Source of the DNA: Pseudomonas sp. PIC25 | Lineage (GTDB): Bacteria; Pseudomonadota; Gammaproteobacteria; Pseudomonadales; Pseudomonadaceae | Reading direction: 5' to 3' | Length of the DNA stretch: 64,000 bases | Assembly (NCBI RefSeq): GCF_002286785.1 | Contig: NZ_MUJY01000190.1 | Coordinates: forward strand, 18,554 to 82,553 | Shown here: one piece after another, positions 1 to 8,644 of the stretch | How the letters are laid out: the number at the start of each line of letters is the position of its first letter | Numbering within the stretch: position 1 is the first letter of the stretch | Notes under the pieces: generated by a model | The model's database searches: none | What the model saw: only the letters and a program-made list of their open reading frames with translations | What the model was told of the DNA's origin: nothing | Made by a program: the position numbers and the translations under genes

Positions 1-828
1 GCGGAAGGTCAGTTGCAGCCAGTCGCTGTCAGGCTTGGGCTCCAGCGCGGCAACGGCGTGGAGGTAGCCGTTCAAGCGCGCCACTTCGGCGCTTTCACCC
101 TGCTCCAGGTCGAGTACGGCGCTTTCCAGTACCTGGGGCAGCGGATCGCCGCGGCGTACCACCAGCAGGGCTTCCTTGAGGCTGAGGGCCTTGATCACGC
201 AGGCCATGTTGCCGCCCGGCAGGCGCAGTTGTCCCTGGCCACGACCGCCGGGCGCCTGTGCAGCCGGCTTGGCCGAAGCCGCCGGAACGGGGGCGGGGGC
301 GGGGGCGGGGGCGGAACGGGGTGCGGGTTCCGGTGCCGTGGGCTTGATCACCTCGGCCTTGCCGCCGGTCAGCGCGGCCAGCGAATCGTTCGGCAGGCCG
401 CCGGCGAGGCTGCGTGCCGGGGCGCTGGCAGCCAGGGCTTCGAGGCGCCCGGCGCGGTGCAGGGCCTTTTTCACCTTGGTGATCAACTGGTCATTGGAGA
501 AGGGTTTGCCGATGTAATCGGAGACGCCCGCCTGGATGGCCTGGACCACGTTCTCCTTGTCGCCGCGGCTGGTGACCATGATGAAGGGAACGCCTTTCAG
601 CTCGGCCTGTTCGCGGCACCAGACGAGCAATTCCAGACCCGACATCTCCGGCATTTCCCAGTCGCAGAGGATCAGGTCGACCGGCTGACGGGACAGCATC
701 TGCTGGGCCTTGCGCCCATTGATCGCTTCTTCGATCTGGATGCCGGGAAAGTGGTCGCGCAGCCCTTTTTTCACCAGATCGCGAATAAAGGACGCGTCAT
801 CCACCACCAACACACGGACTTTAGTCAT
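1..828 (-). CDS. Response regulator with CheY-like receiver and extra C-terminal region (3' end cut by window)
   Basis: The N-terminal ~125 residues form a receiver domain. The DD acid pair follows VLVV, the phospho-acceptor Asp is in LILCDWEMPEMSG, the Thr/Ser is in FIMVTSRG, and the Lys is in YIGKPF. A linker of about 60 residues rich in Ala and Pro follows, then a further domain that runs off the window (MACVIKALSLKEALLVV onward). There is no DNA-binding domain in the visible part. AGGAG lies 6 nt before the ATG at 828. The gene follows phoU on the same strand after 109 bp, the position of the orphan response regulator next to phoU in P. aeruginosa. Receiver identity is clear; output and partner kinase are unknown. 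Confidence 0.85.
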   Translation of the reverse strand, partial: MTKVRVLVVDDASFIRDLVKKGLRDHFPGIQIEEAINGRKAQQMLSRQPVDLILCDWEMPEMSGLELLVWCREQAELKGVPFIMVTSRGDKENVVQAIQAGVSDYIGKPFSNDQLITKVKKALHRAGRLEALAASAPARSLAGGLPNDSLAALTGGKAEVIKPTAPEPAPRSAPAPAPAPVPAASAKPAAQAPGGRGQGQLRLPGGNMACVIKALSLKEALLVVRRGDPLPQVLESAVLDLEQGESAEVARLNGYLHAVAALEPKPDSDWLQLTFR

Positions 829-937
829 TGGCCACTCCTGAAGAATGGCCTAAGCATAGCCTTGGACACTGGCCAAAGGCCAACGGAAGCGGGACATCGA
901 TCTTGCCGGTATCGAGCACCGTTTCCGCCGCCGGGGC

Positions 938-1660
938 TTATTCCTTGCCCTGCACTTCTTCCTGCATGCGCGCCAGCCCCATGTGGCGGACGTCGGTACC
1001 ACGCACCAGATAGATGACCAGTTCGGCGATGTTGCGCGCATGATCGCCGATGCGTTCCAGCGAACGCAGCACCCAGATCACGTTGAGTACGCGGGAGATC
1101 GAACGCGGGTCTTCCATCATGTAGGTGACCAGTTCGCGCAAGGCGGTCTTGTATTCGCGATCAACGGTCTTGTCGTACTGCGCCACCGACAGCGCCAGGT
1201 CGGCATCGAAGCGGGCGAAGGCATCCAGCGCCTCCTGCACCATCCTGCGCACCTGGTCGCCGATGTGGCGGACCTCGACGTAGCCGCGCGGAGATTCGCC
1301 TTCCTCGCAGAGCTGGATGGCGCGGCGGGCGATCTTCGAGGCTTCGTCGCCGATGCGCTCAAGATCGATCACCGACTTCGACACGCTGATGATCAGGCGC
1401 AGATCGGAAGCCGCCGGCTGGCGACGGGCGAGGATGCGGACGCACTCCTCGTCGATGTTGCGCTCCATCTGGTTGATCTGGTCGTCGATTTCGCGTACCT
1501 GCTGGGCCAGGCCGGAGTCGGCGTCGATCAGCGCGGTGACGGCGTCGTTGACCTGCTTCTCGACCAGCCCGCCCATGGCCAGGAGGTGGCTGCGCACTTC
1601 CTCCAGCTCGGCGTTGAATTGCTGGGAGATATGGTGGGTAAGGCTGTCTTTATCGATCAT
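938..1660 (-). CDS. phoU: Phosphate-specific transport accessory protein PhoU
   Basis: A 240-residue protein of the usual PhoU length with the two-fold repeated three-helix architecture. Visible family motifs include MGGLVEKQVNDAV near the N-terminus, the metal-binding type ERIGDEASKIARRA segment near residue 100, and its second copy ERIGDHARNIAELV near residue 200. PhoU is a cytoplasmic dimer that links the PstSCAB transporter to the PhoR-PhoB two-component system and keeps the Pho regulon off when phosphate is plentiful. It is the last gene of the pst operon here, separated from pstB by about 107 bp holding a repeat stem-loop. Confidence 0.97.
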   Translation of the reverse strand: MIDKDSLTHHISQQFNAELEEVRSHLLAMGGLVEKQVNDAVTALIDADSGLAQQVREIDDQINQMERNIDEECVRILARRQPAASDLRLIISVSKSVIDLERIGDEASKIARRAIQLCEEGESPRGYVEVRHIGDQVRRMVQEALDAFARFDADLALSVAQYDKTVDREYKTALRELVTYMMEDPRSISRVLNVIWVLRSLERIGDHARNIAELVIYLVRGTDVRHMGLARMQEEVQGKE

Positions 1661-1675
1661 GTTCGCTCCGCGAAA

Positions 1676-1765
1676 GCCTCAAGCTGCAAGCCTTAAGCTG
1701 CAAGCTGAGTATCGTGCACTGGTTGCTCTTGCTTGCCGCTTGAAACTTGCGGCTTGTCGCTGTCT
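1676..1765 (-). repeat. Intra-operon stem-loop of heptad-like repeats between pstB and phoU
   Basis: The spacer contains repeated AAGCTGCAAGC units on the left and GCTTGCCGCTTGAAACTTGCGGCTTG-type units on the right. The two arms are partly complementary and would form a long imperfect hairpin in the transcript. The same repeat type occurs in the pstA-pstB spacer. Its function is unknown; mRNA processing or partial attenuation inside the operon is plausible. Confidence 0.6.
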
Positions 1766-1767
1766 TT

Positions 1768-2601
1768 TTAGCCATAGCGCCCGGTGATGTAGTCTTCGGT
1801 CTGCTTCTTCGCCGGGTTGGTGAACAGCGTATCGGTGTCGCCGAACTCGATCAGCTTGCCCATGTACATGAACGCCGTGTAGTCGGACACCCGGGCGGCC
1901 TGTTGCATGTTATGGGTCACGATGACGATGGTGTACTTGGATTTCAGTTCGTAGATCAGCTCTTCCACCTTGAGGGTGGAGATCGGGTCCAGTGCCGAGC
2001 AGGGTTCGTCGAGCAGCAGGACTTCCGGCTCCACGGCGATGGTACGGGCGATCACCAGACGCTGCTGCTGGCCGCCGGAGAGGCCGAGGGCGGACTCGTG
2101 CAGGCGGTCCTTGACCTCGTCCCAGAGTGCAGCGCCCTTGAGGGCCCACTCGACCGCTTCGTCGAGCACGCGCTTCTTGTTGATGCCCTGGATGCGCAGG
2201 CCGTAGACCACGTTTTCATAGATGCTCTTGGGGAACGGGTTGGGCTTCTGGAACACCATGCCGACGCGGCGACGCAGCTCGGCGACGTCCTCACCCTTGC
2301 GGTAGATGTTGCGGCCGTCCAGGTTGATCTCGCCTTCCACTCGGCAGCCGTCCACCAGGTCATTCATTCGATTGAAGCAGCGCAGCAAGGTCGACTTACC
2401 GCAGCCGGACGGACCGATGAAGGCGGTGACACGCTGCTTCGGGATGTTCATCGACACGCCGTGCAGCGCCTGTTTGTCGCCGTAGAACAGGTTCAGGCCG
2501 GGCACTTCGATGGCCACGGTTTCTTCGGCCAGACGCAGGTTCTGCTTGTCGCGGCCAAGGGCGGCGATGTCGATGCCATGGCTGTGGGTTTCGTGTTGCA
2601 T
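1768..2601 (-). CDS. pstB: Phosphate ABC transporter ATP-binding protein PstB
   Basis: A 277-residue cytoplasmic ABC ATPase that powers high-affinity phosphate uptake with PstC and PstA. Walker A is GPSGCGKST, the signature is [16 protein letters not shown], Walker B is [13 protein letters not shown], and the switch His lies in [10 protein letters not shown]. The ~25-residue N-terminal extension before the first strand is typical of pseudomonad PstB. It lies between pstA and phoU in the operon, with repeat-bearing spacers on both sides. Confidence 0.97.
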   Translation of the reverse strand: MQHETHSHGIDIAALGRDKQNLRLAEETVAIEVPGLNLFYGDKQALHGVSMNIPKQRVTAFIGPSGCGKSTLLRCFNRMNDLVDGCRVEGEINLDGRNIYRKGEDVAELRRRVGMVFQKPNPFPKSIYENVVYGLRIQGINKKRVLDEAVEWALKGAALWDEVKDRLHESALGLSGGQQQRLVIARTIAVEPEVLLLDEPCSALDPISTLKVEELIYELKSKYTIVIVTHNMQQAARVSDYTAFMYMGKLIEFGDTDTLFTNPAKKQTEDYITGRYG

Positions 2602-2617
2602 ATGCTCACTCCGTTCG

Positions 2618-2700
2618 CAGCGGCAAGCTGCAAGCTATGAGCTGCAAGCCCATCGCCGCAGGCTTCCACTTGGAGCTTGCGGCTTGAGGCTTGCGGCTCA
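2618..2700 (-). repeat. Intra-operon stem-loop of heptad-like repeats between pstA and pstB
   Basis: Second copy of the repeat type seen between pstB and phoU. AAGCTGCAAGC and GAGCTGCAAGC units face GAGCTTGCGGCTTGAGGC-type units, giving two partly complementary arms. The shared sequence and the same intercistronic placement argue for a repeat family rather than chance. Confidence 0.6.
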
Positions 2701-2703
2701 GAT

Positions 2704-4374
2704 TCAATGGTCCAGGGCCTTGTATTTCTCGCGCAGGTGGTTGCGCATGTACACCGCGCTGAAGTTCAGCAGTGCGATCACCACCACCAGCAGCAGCGCG
2801 GTGGCGTATACCAGCGGCCGCGCGGCCTCGACGTTGGGGCTTTGGAAGCCGACGTCGTAGATATGGAAGCCCAGGTGCATGATCTTCTGGTCCAGGTGCA
2901 GGTACGGGTAGTTACCGTCCAGCGGCAGGCTCGGCGCCAGCTTGACCACACCGACCAGCATCAGCGGTGCCACTTCGCCGGCAGCACGCGCCACGGCGAG
3001 GATCAGGCCGGTCATCATCGCCGGGCTGGCCATGGGAATGACTACGTTCCACAGGGTTTCGATCTTGGTCGCGCCCAGGGCCAGGGAGCCTTCGCGCACC
3101 GCACGGGGAATCCGCGCCAGGCCTTCTTCGGTGGCGACGATCACCACCGGCAGGGTGAGGATGGCCAGGGTCAGCGAGGCCCACATCAGGCCGGGGGTGC
3201 CGAAGGTCGGCGCCGGCGCGGCCTCGGGGAAGAACAGCCGGTCCAGCGAGCCGCCCAGGACATAGACGAAGAAGCCCAGGCCGAATACGCCGTAGACGAT
3301 CGACGGCACACCCGCGAGGTTGTTCACGGCGATGCGGATGACACGGGTCAGCGGGCCCTGACGGGCATATTCGCGCAGGTAGACCGCCGCGATCACACCG
3401 AACGGCGTCACCAGCACGGCCATCAGCAACACCATCATCACGGTGCCGAAAATCGCCGGAAAGATGCCGCCTTCGGTGTTTGCTTCACGCGGGTCGTCGC
3501 TGACGAACTCCCAGAGCTTGCCGAAGTAGAAGCCGAACTTTTGCAGCATGGACATCGCGTTCGGCCGGTAGGCACGGACCACCTTGCCCATGTTCAGCTC
3601 GATCTCGCGGCCATCGCTCACCTTCACGGTGACGCTGTCGCGCTGGAACTGCTGGTGCAGGTCGGCGAGCTGGCTCTCCAGCACCTTGTACCCGGCATCC
3701 AGTTCGGCGCGCTCGGCGTCCAGCTCGGCCTGCGCAACGGCGTCCAGGCGTCCTTGCAGTTCCAGCTTGCGGGTCTTCAGGCGCAGGCGTTCGAGGCCGG
3801 CGTTGATACGGCCGATGTCCTTCTTCTCCAGACGCTCGATTTGCGTATGCAGCAGGTCCACGCGCTCGATACGCTTCTGGAACTCGTCCCAGGCGCCCTC
3901 ACCCTCGGCCACTACCTGGCCGCTTTCCTTGACGTTGACCAGATAGCCGTAGAAGTTGCCCCACTCGCGGCGCTCGATGGCCATCAGCTCGGCCGGGCGG
4001 CGCACGTCGCTCAGCCACTCGCCGATCACCCAGCTGAAGTCGGCACCGAAGATTTCGCGGTTGCCCACCTTGAGCAGCTCGCGGGTCATGAATTCGCCGC
4101 CTTCCACGTTCACCGGCAGACCCGAGGCCGCCAGGCGCGCACGCGGCACCTCTTCGGCCTGGACCACTTCACCGGCCAGGGTCTTCGCCGGTTCGCCGGG
4201 AATCTGGTAGGTGCCTTCGATGATATTGGCCGGCCAGAAGTGGCCCAGGCCGCGCACGGCGATCAGCGCCAGCAGCCCCAGAGTCATGATGATGGCGATC
4301 GACACCGCGCCGCCATTCAGCCAGACCCAGGGAGAGCCGCTCTTGAACCAGGTTTTCAGGGTTTGCTGTTTCAC
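2704..4374 (-). CDS. pstA: Phosphate ABC transporter permease PstA, long pseudomonad form
   Basis: Inner-membrane permease of the PstSCAB importer, 556 residues against roughly 300 in E. coli. The first membrane segment is near residues 18-42. It is followed by a ~260-residue periplasmic insert containing a charged, probably coiled-coil stretch (around residues 165-250, rich in Glu, Leu and Arg). The conserved core then follows with about five more segments and the EAA-loop signature EGSLALGATKIETLWNVVIP. The C-terminus YMRNHLREKYKALDH is typical. It is downstream of pstC with a 22-bp gap. The insert is shared by pseudomonad PstA proteins as far as I know; its role is not established here. 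Confidence 0.95.
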   Translation of the reverse strand: MKQQTLKTWFKSGSPWVWLNGGAVSIAIIMTLGLLALIAVRGLGHFWPANIIEGTYQIPGEPAKTLAGEVVQAEEVPRARLAASGLPVNVEGGEFMTRELLKVGNREIFGADFSWVIGEWLSDVRRPAELMAIERREWGNFYGYLVNVKESGQVVAEGEGAWDEFQKRIERVDLLHTQIERLEKKDIGRINAGLERLRLKTRKLELQGRLDAVAQAELDAERAELDAGYKVLESQLADLHQQFQRDSVTVKVSDGREIELNMGKVVRAYRPNAMSMLQKFGFYFGKLWEFVSDDPREANTEGGIFPAIFGTVMMVLLMAVLVTPFGVIAAVYLREYARQGPLTRVIRIAVNNLAGVPSIVYGVFGLGFFVYVLGGSLDRLFFPEAAPAPTFGTPGLMWASLTLAILTLPVVIVATEEGLARIPRAVREGSLALGATKIETLWNVVIPMASPAMMTGLILAVARAAGEVAPLMLVGVVKLAPSLPLDGNYPYLHLDQKIMHLGFHIYDVGFQSPNVEAARPLVYATALLLVVVIALLNFSAVYMRNHLREKYKALDH

Positions 4375-4396
4375 GGACGTCTACCTTTCCAAGCCG

Positions 4397-6682
4397 TTAG
4401 AGCGACGCATACTTGCCGCGCAACCGCTGACGAATCAGCTCGGCCAGCGTATTCATCACGAAGGTGAACAACAGCAGCACCAGCGCGGCGAGGAACAGCA
4501 CGCGGTAGTGGGTGCTGCCCACCTCGGACTCCGGCATTTCCACCGCCACGTTGGCGGCGAGGGTACGCAGGCCCTCGAAGATGTTCGCTTCCATGATCGG
4601 CGTGTTGCCGGTGGCCATCAGCACGATCATGGTCTCGCCGACGGCACGGCCCATGCCGATCATCAGCGCTGAGAAGATGCCGGGGCTGGCGGTGAGGATC
4701 ACCACGCGGGTGAGCGTCTGCCAGGGCGTGGCGCCCAAGGCCAGGGAGCCGAAGGTGAGGCTCTTCGGCACACTGAACACGGCGTCTTCGGCGATCGAAT
4801 AGATGTTCGGGATCACCGCGAAGCCCATGGCCAGGCCGACCACCAGGGCGTTGCGCTGGTCGAAGGGAATGCCCAGGTCGTTGGACAGCCACAGGCGCAT
4901 GTTGCCGTCGAACAGCCAGTTCTCCAGGTGTCCGCTCATGCCTAGGGCGAACCAGCCAACCGCCAATACCACCGGGATCAGCAGCGCCGCTTCCCAGCCG
5001 TCCGGCACGCGCAGGCGCACCGACTCGGGCAGGCGGCTCCAGACGTAGCCGGCGAGCAGGATGCCCAGCGGCGTCAGCAGCAGGAGACTGAAGATGCCGG
5101 GCAGGTGGTTCTCCAAGTAGGGCGCCAGGAACAGGCCGGCGAAGAAGCCGAGGATGACCGTCGGCAGCGCTTCCATCAGCTCAATTACCGGCTTGACCTT
5201 GCGGCGCATCGCCGGGGCCATGAAGTAAGCGGTGTAGATCGCCGCGGCAATTGCCAGCGGGGCCGCCAGCAGCATGGCGTAGAAGGCCGCCTTCAACGTG
5301 CCGAAGGCCAGCGGCGAAAGGCTCAGCTTGGGCTCGAAATCCGAGTTGGCTGCCGTGGACTGCCAGACGTACTTGGGCTCGTCGTAACTCTCGTACCAGA
5401 CCTTGCCCCAGAGCGCGCTCCAGGAAATTTCCGGGTGTGGGTTATCGATCAGGAAACGCTGGAACTGCCCCTTGGACTCCACTATCAGGCGGTTCGCTCG
5501 CGGCGACAGCGCGGCGATGGCGGCACCTTCAGCCACCGGCTCGATGAGCAGGGTCCGGTGGGCGGTGCTATGGAAAATCCCCAGGGTGCCGGTGGCGTCC
5601 AGGGCGACGAAACCCTTGCGGCGCTCTTCCGGAAGCACTTGGGTGATGGCGGCGTTGCCCAGTTGGAAGCTGCGGATGCTCTTCAGCTCCGCCTTGCCGT
5701 TGGGGTCGCGGACCATGAACCACTGCTGGATACCGCCCTTGGAGTCGCCAACCATCAGGGAAATACCGCCCAGCAGCGCGGACACGCTGGAGACCTCGGC
5801 CTGGGGGTCCTGCAGCAGGGTATAGCGGCCGTTCAGCACCCGCTTGCGCAGGTCGAACACGTCGGCGGTGGCGCGGCCATTGAAGACATAGAGCCAGAGC
5901 TGGCGCGGGTCGATCAGCAGTTGCTTGATCGGATCGGCGATCTGCGGGAGCGCGATGCGCTCCTCTTCCAGGTTGACCTCGCCGGTCAGCAGGTTCTCTT
6001 CGCGGCTCAGGCTGATCAGATGCACTTCGCTGCCGGTGGAACCCGCCAGCATCAGACCGGAACTGCTCTCGCTGATGGCTACGTGATCGAGCGCATTGCC
6101 GCGCGGGTCCAGGACGATAGGCGTTTCGCCGTAGGGATATTCGATCTGCGGACTGATGGTTTTCTTGTTGTCCGGATAGGTCACCTTGTACACGTGCCGG
6201 AGCACCAGTACTTGGCCGTTGGACAGACCGAGAACGACACGGTTGCTGCCGGGAACGTCCTGGCCAACCGAGGCGACCTCTACGCCTTGCGGGATCGCCA
6301 ATTCGATGCGAGTCAGCGGCGCGGCGCTCTTCACGTCGAAGAACTGAACCTGGCCGTTGCGGCTGAGGCGCATGGCGACTTGGTTCTGCTCCTCGATGGC
6401 CAGCAGCAGGGGCTCGCCCGCCTCGGCCAGCCAGGCCGCCGACTGCGGCTTGCGTGCGGTCATTTCGGCGCCCTGGAACATGGGCAGGACCACGTGGGCC
6501 AGATAGAAGAAGATCAGCGTGATGGCCCCGAGCACGGCCAGGCCACCGATCGACACGCACCAGCGGGCCAGACGGTCTTTCAGGGCACGGATGCGGCGCT
6601 TGCGCTGCAGGGCCGGGGTATTGAAGTCCAGCCGGTGCGAATTCGAGGAAGCGGTCATGGAAGCGTTAGCCAAGTCATTCAT
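4397..6682 (-). CDS. pstC: Phosphate ABC transporter permease PstC with large periplasmic beta-propeller-like insert
   Basis: Inner-membrane permease, 761 residues from the ATG at 6682. An in-frame GTG at 6688 is also possible, but the ATG has AGGG 7 nt upstream. After a first membrane segment (about residues 45-68) comes a ~370-residue periplasmic region. It has recurring short beta-strand motifs such as GQVQFFDV, GQVLVLRHV and GTLGIFHS, suggesting a WD40-like propeller. The permease core follows with the EAA motif SLTFGSLALGATPWQTLTRVVI. E. coli PstC is about 320 residues, so the insert doubles the protein. A Pho box lies directly upstream. Confidence 0.94.
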   Translation of the reverse strand: MNDLANASMTASSNSHRLDFNTPALQRKRRIRALKDRLARWCVSIGGLAVLGAITLIFFYLAHVVLPMFQGAEMTARKPQSAAWLAEAGEPLLLAIEEQNQVAMRLSRNGQVQFFDVKSAAPLTRIELAIPQGVEVASVGQDVPGSNRVVLGLSNGQVLVLRHVYKVTYPDNKKTISPQIEYPYGETPIVLDPRGNALDHVAISESSSGLMLAGSTGSEVHLISLSREENLLTGEVNLEEERIALPQIADPIKQLLIDPRQLWLYVFNGRATADVFDLRKRVLNGRYTLLQDPQAEVSSVSALLGGISLMVGDSKGGIQQWFMVRDPNGKAELKSIRSFQLGNAAITQVLPEERRKGFVALDATGTLGIFHSTAHRTLLIEPVAEGAAIAALSPRANRLIVESKGQFQRFLIDNPHPEISWSALWGKVWYESYDEPKYVWQSTAANSDFEPKLSLSPLAFGTLKAAFYAMLLAAPLAIAAAIYTAYFMAPAMRRKVKPVIELMEALPTVILGFFAGLFLAPYLENHLPGIFSLLLLTPLGILLAGYVWSRLPESVRLRVPDGWEAALLIPVVLAVGWFALGMSGHLENWLFDGNMRLWLSNDLGIPFDQRNALVVGLAMGFAVIPNIYSIAEDAVFSVPKSLTFGSLALGATPWQTLTRVVILTASPGIFSALMIGMGRAVGETMIVLMATGNTPIMEANIFEGLRTLAANVAVEMPESEVGSTHYRVLFLAALVLLLFTFVMNTLAELIRQRLRGKYASL

Positions 6683-6704
6683 GCGCACACCCTAGCGGCC
6701 ATGT

Positions 6705-6722
6705 GTGACAGAAAAGTTACAG
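6705..6722 (-). promoter_or_regulatory. Pho box upstream of pstC
   Basis: Read on the minus strand: CTGTAAC, four bases TTTT, then CTGTCAC. This is two 7-bp half-sites with 11-bp periodicity, close to the PhoB consensus CTGTCAT-N4-CTGTCAT. A TAGGGT hexamer lies about 10 bp downstream. That would put a transcription start at or very near the pstC start codon, giving a nearly leaderless message. Confidence 0.65.
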
Positions 6723-6739
6723 CGTGGTGACGCAGCGAC

Positions 6740-6768
6740 GCCCGCCCATCGAAAACGAGAGGCGGGCT
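6740..6768 (-). terminator. Intercistronic hairpin between pstS and pstC
   Basis: GCCCGCC and GGCGGGC are separated by 14 bases, giving a strong stem without a T-run. In pst operons the binding protein is made in excess over the permeases. A hairpin here could protect the pstS 3' end or attenuate readthrough. The role is inferred from position. Confidence 0.5.
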
Positions 6769-6822
6769 ACACTGTGGCGTCAGGCTTTCGCCCGCGGCGT
6801 CCCTGCCGCAGCCATTACCGGA

Positions 6823-7791
6823 TCAGAGACCCAGTTCCTTCATGGTCTTGTCGATCACTTTCTTCGGCAGCGGGATGTAGCCATCCTTCACCACCACTTC
6901 CTGACCTTGCTTGGACAGGACCAGCTTGACGAACTCGGCGTCCAGCGGGCTCAGCGGCTTGTTCGGCGCCTTGTTGACGTAGACGTAGAAGAAGCGGGCC
7001 AGCGGGAACTTACCGGCCAGGGCGTTCTCTTCGTTGGCCTCGTAGGCTTCGCCGCCTTTCTTCGACAGCGGCACGGCGCGGACGCTGGAGGTCTTGTAGC
7101 CGATGCCCGAGTAACCGATGGCGTTCAGGGTGCTGGAGATGGACTGCACCACGGAAGCCGAACCCGGCTGCTCGTTGACGTTGGATTTGAAGTCACCTTT
7201 GCACAGGGCCTCTTCCTTGAAGTAGCCGTAGGTACCGGATACCGAGTTGCGACCGAACAGTTGAATCGGCTTGTTCGCCCACTCGCCGGTCAGGCCCAGG
7301 TCGCCCCAGGTCTTGATGTCCTTCTCGCCACCGCACAGGCGGGTGCTGGAGAAGATGGCGTCGACCTGGGCGATATCCAGGGACTTGATCGGGTTGTCCT
7401 TGTGCACGAACACAGCCAGGGCATCGATGGCCACCGGGATGGCGGTCGGCTTGTAGCCATACTTCTCTTCGAAGGCCTGCAGCTCGTTATCCTTCATGGC
7501 GCGGCTCATCGGGCCGAGGTTGGCGGTGCCTTCGGTCAGGGCCGGCGGCGCGGTGGAGGAGCCGGCAGCCTGAATCTGGATGTTGACGTTCGGGTAGTTA
7601 CGCTTGAACTCTTCGGCCCAGAGCGTCATCAGGTTGGCCAGAGAGTCGGAGCCGACGCTGGACAGGTTACCGGAAACGCCGGAAGTCTTTTCGTAGTTCG
7701 GCAGGGCCGGATCGACAGAGGCGATCGCGGTTGCGGCACTCACGCCAGCGGCGACGAAAGTCAGGGCCGCCATCAAACGCTTCAGTTTCAT
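6823..7791 (-). CDS. pstS: Periplasmic phosphate-binding protein PstS
   Basis: A 322-residue solute-binding protein that delivers phosphate to PstCA. The signal peptide is residues 1-24 ([22 protein letters not shown]). Ligand-site motifs visible are the GSDSLANLM segment and the [22 protein letters not shown] segment, where phosphate is held by Ser and Thr hydroxyls. [16 protein letters not shown] follows further on. AGGAG lies 6 nt before the ATG. It is the first gene of the operon, preceded by an extended Pho box. Confidence 0.97.
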   Translation of the reverse strand: MKLKRLMAALTFVAAGVSAATAIASVDPALPNYEKTSGVSGNLSSVGSDSLANLMTLWAEEFKRNYPNVNIQIQAAGSSTAPPALTEGTANLGPMSRAMKDNELQAFEEKYGYKPTAIPVAIDALAVFVHKDNPIKSLDIAQVDAIFSSTRLCGGEKDIKTWGDLGLTGEWANKPIQLFGRNSVSGTYGYFKEEALCKGDFKSNVNEQPGSASVVQSISSTLNAIGYSGIGYKTSSVRAVPLSKKGGEAYEANEENALAGKFPLARFFYVYVNKAPNKPLSPLDAEFVKLVLSKQGQEVVVKDGYIPLPKKVIDKTMKELGL

Positions 7792-7842
7792 GCCATGCTC
7801 CTAGCAAGGATTGTGATTGGTTGGCGCCGGCCAGTATCGGGA

Positions 7843-7886
7843 GGCCGTGTGACCACTCTATGAACTCAATGTGACAATTGCGTGAC
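7843..7886 (-). promoter_or_regulatory. Extended four-unit Pho box upstream of pstS
   Basis: On the minus strand four consecutive 11-mers can be read: GTCACGCAATT, GTCACATTGAG, TTCATAGAGTG and GTCACACGGCC. Three begin GTCAC and the third has TTCAT. This is the 11-bp periodic half-site pattern bound by PhoB dimers, so two dimers could sit side by side. The array ends about 52 bp before the pstS start codon. Confidence 0.75.
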
Positions 7887-8044
7887 GTGCGAACGACGTC
7901 CTTTCCCCTAAGGGTGCGGCAACATATCCTGACGTTTTCGACGGCCTCGCAGTCGTCGGCCGACCTGCCAGTCGGTATAATCGCCGGCCCGCCACCACGC
8001 GGGTTCTGCGCACAGAACAACAACCGCGCCGCGAGCCTCCGACC

Positions 8045-8449
8045 ATGAACGATTTAGAACAGGAAGACCCGATCCCCCAAGGCGATCTGGCCTTGCAGAT
8101 CACCGCACTGCCGCGCGAAACCAACGGTTTCGGCGATATCTACGGTGGCTGGCTGGTATCTCAGATGGACCTGGCCGGCACCGCCATGGCCAGCAAGGTG
8201 GCCGGCGGTCGTGTCGCCACGGTGGCCATCGACCGCATGGCGTTCCTGGTTCCGGTGGCGGTGGGGGCGCAATTGTCCTTCTACACCCAGACCCTGGAGA
8301 TCGGCCGCAGCTCGATCCAGATGCTGGTCGAGGTATGGAGCGACGACCCGCTCTCCAGCGAATGGCGCAAGGTCACCGAGGCGGTGTTCGTCTTCGTCGC
8401 CATCGACGGCAGTGGTCGTACCCGTCCGGTTCCGCCGCGGCGCAGCTGA
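8045..8449 (+). CDS. Acyl-CoA thioesterase, YciA-like hotdog family
   Basis: A 134-residue single hotdog domain. The catalytic-type motif FGDIYGGWLVSQMDLAGTAMA matches the YciA pattern in which an Asp and the Gly-Gly helix start form the active site. MAFLVPVAVGAQLSFYTQTLEIGRSSI is the second conserved block. The enzyme probably hydrolyses short- to medium-chain acyl-CoA in the cytoplasm. It is transcribed divergently from pstS. The ribosome-binding site is weak (GAG about 9 nt upstream). The family call is firm; the substrate is not. Confidence 0.85.
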   Translation: MNDLEQEDPIPQGDLALQITALPRETNGFGDIYGGWLVSQMDLAGTAMASKVAGGRVATVAIDRMAFLVPVAVGAQLSFYTQTLEIGRSSIQMLVEVWSDDPLSSEWRKVTEAVFVFVAIDGSGRTRPVPPRRS

Positions 8450-8480
8450 GTCTGCGGGAACGCACCACACCAGACCGCCT

Positions 8481-8547
8481 TGTAGGAGCCAGCTCTGCTG
8501 GCGAAGCTTTTTTGTTACCCCATTCGCGAGCAGAGCTCGCTCCTACA
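8481..8547. repeat. Pair of inverted Pseudomonas REP sequences
   Basis: TGTAGGAGCCAGCTCTGCTGGCGAA on one side faces GCGAGCAGAGCTCGCTCCTACA on the other, separated by about 20 bp. The TGTAGGAGC arms with an internal AGCTCTGCT core are the common REP type of this genus. The pair lies between convergent genes. Confidence 0.85.
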
Positions 8548-8605
8548 GGGACCCAGGCCGCCGCATACGGATTCGCCCAACGATCCTCGACCCCGGAAAG
8601 CAGAA

Positions 8606-8624
8606 CGCCGGCTTTGCGCCGGCG
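8606..8624. terminator. Hairpin terminator between convergent thioesterase and TRAP genes
   Basis: CGCCGG at 8606 pairs with CCGGCG at 8619, followed by CTCCTTTC on the plus strand and TTCTGCTTTC on the minus strand. The stem is short and GC-rich and lies 21 bp after the dctP-type stop codon. It may serve both directions, although neither side has a perfect T-run. Confidence 0.55.
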
Positions 8625-8644
8625 CTCCTTTCAACTACAGGGCA

